In this document: positions 59,303 to 64,000 of the stretch, piece by piece | Position numbering within the stretch: position 1 is the stretch's first letter | How the letters are laid out: each line of letters begins with the position of its first letter | Assembly: GCA_034440635.1 (NCBI GenBank) | Contig: JAOTON010000200.1 | Coordinates: 930,001 to 994,000 of the forward strand | DNA length: 64,000 nt | Source: Lepas anatifera | Taxonomy: Eukaryota > Arthropoda > Thecostraca > Lepadidae | Direction of reading: 5' to 3' | Notes under the pieces: generated by a model | Told to the model about the DNA's origin: nothing | Databases searched by the model: none | The model's input: only the letters and a program-made list of their open reading frames with translations | Made by a program: the position numbers and the translations under genes

Positions 59303-59651
59303 TTAAGGATCTATGAGCCTATCTGGGGCCCATTGAGCTAGTCTGATGACCCAATTTCCGGGACCACTGAGCTAGTCCAGTCCCTGGGTGAAGCATGGGC
59401 TGCTCTGGGGTCCTGATCTACATCAGTGGCCCCTGAGGTGGTCTTGAATAGACAGAGAATAAGAACATAAGGCCAACTCCAATCATCTCGGGGCGGGGTA
59501 ACTGAGCTAGTCTAGTCCCTGGAGGCACAACTGGGGGGGATAAGGAGCTGCTCTGCAGGGCTCTGATCCACACTTGGGGGCCCCAAAGCTGGTCTTGAAT
59601 AGACGGTGAATAAGAACACAATGGAAACTCCCTTTGTAAAATGGACCAACG

Positions 59652-60397
59652 AGGAATGAGGCATCACTAAAGCGGTTTGTGATGCCTAGGCACCCCTGGT
59701 TATATTAAATGCTTATCATACTGGTGGATTCTGGGGAGGGATGATAAAAAGGCATGTGCCCCTGAGCTCAGAGCACAGTCTCCTAAACCAGGATTTCTAC
59801 TAATGAATTTAAATGAAGACCTGGTTTTCACAATTGTTAGCCCTGTCACACAATCCCCATCCAAACCACCGGCCTGCTCACCTTTTCTTTACTCTTAGCT
59901 GGGATCGATCCTTGAACATATGGAACTTAAGAAACGCGTTCAAAAGGTATATCCCAAGTTATTCCGGTAGCAAAAATTTTATTCTTACAAGACGAAGACG
60001 ACACTATGCCACTCCTCGTCCCACGGTGATTGTGGGAGGCGAGGAACTTACTCTGCGTTCAACCAGGGCTCACTCGTCACGACAAAACCAATGGGCATAA
60101 CAAATGAATGTTCGACTCCAATATGTCTTAATTTGCACATGGTAACAGATATCACAGGCTCCGCTCTCTGAGATGTTAAGTACTTGCATGAGTTGGCTGA
60201 TTTGTCCTTAAATCTATCCAAAACAGTCTTGTTTTGGCTACTTCCATGACATTTTGGTGATAGTTGTTTTCTTTTTCGGATTTAATAGAGTTTTCCTTCT
60301 CCGTCAATGCTTGATTTGCATTTTTATTGAACCAAAGGTACCAAAAAATGATATAAACGAAGATACAGTAAGTTTTTTAGGTTACGTTAAAAAGTGC
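59652..60397. other. right flank of the 5-kb element, no gene recognised
   Basis: Unique-looking DNA inside the element, including a small inverted repeat (AGGCATCAC / GTGATGCCT, about 59659-59688). A 95-codon frame at 59813-60100 has no recognisable domain. Confidence 0.4.
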
Positions 60398-60477
60398 CCT
60401 TTTTCTCCCGGGGTGCCCCTCAAAGTTGGTGTGCCCTCCCCCCATACCAAAGCTCTGGCTGGGCCCCTGTTCCTCGC

Positions 60478-60780
60478 AGAGGCATCACGTGACTTAATTG
60501 TGAACACTCTTCTATTTCACAACTGGTCAAATAATCCTTTGTTTTTTTGTCCAAGTTGTTCCAAGTTAGGTTTTTTAAGTCGGTGCCTCACTAAAGTCAG
60601 CAAATGACTTGTCACGGAGAAACCGAGCCCACCGTCCAAACGATTAGCTCTCCCACGGAAGGGTTAATTTAGAAGTCAAAGTTTAGCGTCCTGCAAAGCA
60701 CAGGGACGGCTCATTTCATCCTCTCCGCAGTGAGTTGCCAGCCCACCTACGTCGCATAAATATTAAGCACCAGAGCGTCT
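60478..60780. other. no gene recognised
   Basis: Spacer between the 5-kb element and a tRNA-like sequence. Confidence 0.4.
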
Positions 60781-60890
60781 CAGGGGAATCGATCCCAAGC
60801 TTGCACAGTGTACACGCACTGCCATTACATGTACCTGAGCAGCAGACCGGAGCCCAACACGCTATTAACTGAGCTACCGAACTGTTTGAG
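60781..60890 (-). mobile_element. tRNA-derived sequence (SINE head or tRNA pseudogene)
   Basis: On the minus strand an A box TAGCTCAGTTAA (60865-60876) and a B box GGATCGATTCC (60785-60795) lie 69 bases apart. The T-arm GGGATCGATTCCC is good, but the gap is too long for a normal tRNA and the acceptor stem does not pair. Confidence 0.55.
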
Positions 60891-62031
60891 ATTTGAAGTC
60901 AAATTGTTTTATCGTGGTTGCTTAAAACAACTGAAAAGAACGCTGTAAATGCTACTTATTGCCACTAGGAAAGGCAAGCGCAGTAAAATGAACAATGGGT
61001 CCTTTGTTATAACGCATATTTCACTGATCTCTAGATCGAACTTGCCCTGAATTGCACAGGGTAATATAAGTTTATCATATAGTGTCAGACACCAATAAGT
61101 GGGAAGGTACCAAACCTAGCACCCGTAGAAAACACGCCTTCGTTTCTCGGGATAAATGCTGTATCTTATATGAATAAGAGACACGAAATTCGAAAAGTGG
61201 ATATTGCGCCAGCATAACCCAGCGACAGTGCATATGCTCGTGCATTTTTTACACTTATGGATCAAAAGGCAAGCCGTAAGTGTGAATTAGCGTCTTTTTA
61301 CGCCTATTGTTCCAGCATACATCTGACTTGTTGATAAAAACACTTTAATCAGCTGTAGTAAAAGTAAAGTGCAGGTGAGAACCAATAGAAAAAATCGACC
61401 ACGGAGTAACGGACTACTGTCAACACTCGGCAAAATCTGACAACATAATCTGCGAATATTTTGTCAATATTATTGTCGAAATAAACTGCACTCTCGATTC
61501 CTGACAAACATACAGAGCGAACAAACAAAGCACCAACGCGAGCTGGCAAAAAAATGTTTGCTTATTCATGATTTTTTTTAGAGAATACACAGGCAGAATC
61601 TGAGGCATGAAAACCATGTTTTTTTCTGAAAGCAAATAGGTATAACGGACCTGCGGAAACAGAAATACAGCTATCTCAACGAAGCTTCAAAAACACCCGA
61701 CGGCATGGCTTATACTATTCCCTGGCTCCACGGCTTGGGCAAAGGTCAGGGGGCGCCATGGACGTGATGTTATTTGACATAGTGAATCGAGTCAGCAAAC
61801 AGTTTTATCTTCATGTTCGTTACAACGGCGGTGGAAAAGCCACTTTGTTGCCATGGGAATGAGCGAGAATGTAGTGGAGCACAGTCTACCTTTTGTATCA
61901 TGAAAATTTTTGTCTATCCTACGACAGTCGACAGTCTGGGAGAATGTATTTCTAGTGTCCTGTCCCTAACCATCACCATTGGGCCGTCATCAGAGGTCGG
62001 CTTGAATTGTGCGACTTAAAAATGGGAAGTT
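60891..62031. other. no gene recognised
   Basis: Non-coding by inspection; short frames only. Confidence 0.4.
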
Positions 62032-62094
62032 AAAAAAAATATAATAAATGATAAACGAAAAAAGAAAGGAAAAAAAAAGAAAAAAAAAAAAAAG
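62032..62094. repeat. A-rich low-complexity tract
   Basis: Runs of A broken by single G or T, about 60 bases. It could be a retroelement tail on the plus strand, but no retroelement body was recognised upstream. Confidence 0.7.
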
Positions 62095-62240
62095 GGTTAA
62101 ATTTAACGTATTACGATACAAAAATAACGTCAAATATATTTAAAAGAAAGCGTTAGATTTTTTCCAGACCCTAGCTAGTGTATAGTTATAGCATTTAGCT
62201 CAATCAGCCCATGAAAAGAGAACACGAGTTCTCTACAGGA

Positions 62241-62870
62241 GCAGTGGAGGAAGGGGGCTTCTTGAAGTGACGCTCCCACCTATTTTTCCGAGGTGGCCAG
62301 ATAGCCATTCGCAGCCAGAAAACGCTGTTTGGCTATATTTAAGACCATTCCTGAGCGCGTCAATTGATGAAGGAATATTGAAAATCGGTCAATGACTTTT
62401 TAACTACAGACTTTTCAAAAGCTCATAAATCAAGCATTTCAAGTCTAGAAAAATACCAGCATTGTTAGGTCAATGAGTCCAGTGTTTCGGTCAGATGTAA
62501 TCACTCAGTATGACGTATGTTACGCTATGGCTTCATGGTTGAGGTTACTCAATGTCAAGGTCAAAGTCACATGTCAAGGTTCATGGCAATTGGTCAAAGT
62601 CAGACACTCATTTCTCGCCCAAATATTGTCATTGTGCCATTATAGTGCACATTGAGTGGAACCTTTTCTTCATGACCCTTGTCCGCTTTCAGTGTGTACG
62701 TGGTGTTCATACAGAGTCCCGGCATTTTCCAGTAGGTCCCAGCACGGCCCAGCTTTGACTTTTGCGACCTTGTTTGACCATGAAGATATTGGCCTTGGTT
62801 AATCAAAATTGGTCATAATGTTGATCACTATGTCTCAACGAACCTGCTAACGGGCGTTTTTCAGATTTTC
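62241..62870 (+). mobile_element. family B copy 5, both ends missing
   Basis: Matches family B from GCAGTGGAGGAAGGGGGC through CACCTATTTTTCCGAGGTGGCC to GGGCGTTTTTCAG, with an internal loss that removes the first CRE region. AGGTCA motifs are decayed. Neither TTAA remains. The right edge meets an inverted repeat of GTTACTCCGCTAC (62878-62891 and 62910-62923, 13 of 14). Confidence 0.7.
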
Positions 62871-62923
62871 GTTACTCCGTTACTCCGCTACCATTTGAAG
62901 GGTCCGCAAGTAGCGGAGTAGCG

Positions 62924-64000
62924 GACCTAAGTAGTGGACTGCGCGGCTCTGCTAGTTGCGAACAGATATCCTACGGATTCAGCTCGGAGGATGGTCCTTC
63001 TGGCGGACACTTTCTTCTGGCACGGACTTAATGTTTTCCCCTGTCCGCGTGATTAAAGAAAAGAAAAAGCTGCGCTCCTATACATATATTCATAAATCTA
63101 CTAACACAGGAAGCATAACTTATCTTAGGTACGGGTTACAACAGAGCACTGGCATATAGCCTCGAGTTTCCAATATCAACACGCAATTTCGATCAATCGT
63201 TATGGTTCGTTAAAAGCCGTCATAGGTTAAATAATGGAGCCCACGTCAGATATTTGGTAACAATAAGTGCACTTTACACCCAGTGGCTTTGTTTCCGGGA
63301 GAAAATATATACATATGACAAAGTGTGCCGTTGTATGCAACATCATCATCACACGCCTTGGGAGCATGCCGATGTCTTCCCAATCGTGAACAAACTCACC
63401 GACTAAAACTCTGCTGTCTTTCATTTGACCCCGTCATCGATCCCCACTATTATTCCGCGCAGTCGTTGATTGTAATTTGATTTGTGACAGTACCATAATG
63501 CACGGGCTCTAAACTCCCCTCTCTGGGTGTCAGCGCCACTGCCCGGGTCAGCTCGGAAGGCGATGTCGTCGCTGATCAGACCATTTCTCCTGTCCAAGCA
63601 AGCTAGCAAGAGGAATGACAGTAAAGGAGAGCATAGTTGTGTGCGATTTATTACATTAACTTCACGTTCACATCCGATTTACACTCGACCGTCTGGGCTG
63701 CTTGCACCAGCATTGATTTTGACGGAATACTGCTTATGTTACTTTTAGTCAATTGTGAGCTTCAGGGATTGCCGAGGAAAAAGACGGAGGAATTCACACG
63801 AGTTGGCATCGAACCAATCTTGATCTACGCTGGCATTTTCATGGCATGGAATGAGCAGAAGTTTACAAAAATTACTAACTTTAATAGAAACACTTTCCGG
63901 ATGGGGATGACTACCCATCCAACACTCGCTTTAGACGTGTGGCACCTGAAAATTCGTCAAGCTCTTACACAAGTCACATGGCTAAACCCCGTCGACTTCA
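62924..64000. other. no gene or repeat recognised
   Basis: Non-coding; open frames under 75 codons. Confidence 0.4.

Larger units (their letters stand above)
55690..59640. repeat. degenerate array of GGTGCCCCCTGAGCTGATCT units (about 20-25 bp)
   Basis: Dozens of variants of 'ctggtgccccctgagctgat' fill 55690-56870, 57763-58275 and 59307-59640, with unit length drifting through indels. Two TTAA-type transposons interrupt it. Longer duplications occur within it: 56807-56872 resembles 57769-57838, and 59372-59455 resembles 59509-59605 (both ending GTCTTGAATAGAC). No coding sign. Confidence 0.85.
55398..60469. mobile_element. 5072-bp hAT-like element with perfect 8-bp target duplication
   Basis: TTCCTCGC occurs at 55390-55397 and 60470-60477. 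The left end is CAGGGGCGCAGCCAG; the right complement is CAGGGGCCCAGCCAG, 14 of 15. Subterminal parts also mirror each other (CGGGGTGCCC near each end), with a 16-base palindrome GGGGGCACGTGCCCCC at 55425-55440. The interior is a degenerate short-period array interrupted by family C and family A copies. No transposase frame is visible. Without those two insertions it would be about 3.2 kb. Confidence 0.85.

Overview
The window looks like intergenic or intronic DNA from a large metazoan genome, most likely a marine invertebrate; I cannot name the taxon. There are no bacterial gene arrays. All open frames are short, and none translates into a family I recognise. CpG content is patchy, microsatellites are present, and non-autonomous DNA transposons are dense and nested. 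Only one short stretch (about 33.60-33.74 kb, minus strand) reads like a genuine coding exon, and I cannot name it.

Layout. 0-20 kb is mostly single-copy-looking sequence with a hairpin cluster (72-230), a CpG-rich block (8.48-9.18 kb), a 144-bp hAT-like MITE (9302-9445), a tRNA-derived SINE (about 10.15-10.34 kb), a long CT microsatellite with a 19-21-bp minisatellite beside it (17.78-18.03 kb), and a CpG-rich block with an E-box cluster (19.85-20.13 kb). 20-26 kb holds a 268-bp MITE with a perfect 8-bp target duplication, an AT cruciform, a homopolymer-rich patch, and a TTAA-type element ('family B') carrying a second copy of itself. 27-30.3 kb is a three-level nest: a family A element is split by a 2198-bp element whose termini begin CACAGTG and which is flanked by a 5-bp duplication, and that element holds a family B copy. 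30-48 kb carries many short hAT-like MITEs with 7-8-bp duplications, and a family A copy inside one of them. 49.3-51.3 kb is a family A copy abutting a family C copy across a shared TTAA. 54.3-55.3 kb is an 18-copy, 53-bp minisatellite. 55.4-60.5 kb is one 5072-bp hAT-like element with a perfect 8-bp duplication; its interior is a degenerate short-period array interrupted by a family C and a family A insertion. A further truncated family B copy lies near 62.2-62.9 kb.

How the parts relate. Families A (about 1024 bp), B (about 880-920 bp) and C (about 1 kb) all insert at TTAA, have C/G-rich termini (A starts CCC, as in piggyBac), contain no transposase, and are full of AGGTCA/TGACCT motifs. 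These are nuclear-receptor half-sites, often in the extended TCAAGGTCA form; family B also carries TGACGTCA (CRE) palindromes. The most notable single item is the CACAGTG-ended element at 28063-30260. Its terminal heptamer and 5-bp duplication are the hallmarks of Transib/RAG-type transposons. No transposase or RAG-like protein was recognised in it, so it would be a non-autonomous or eroded member.
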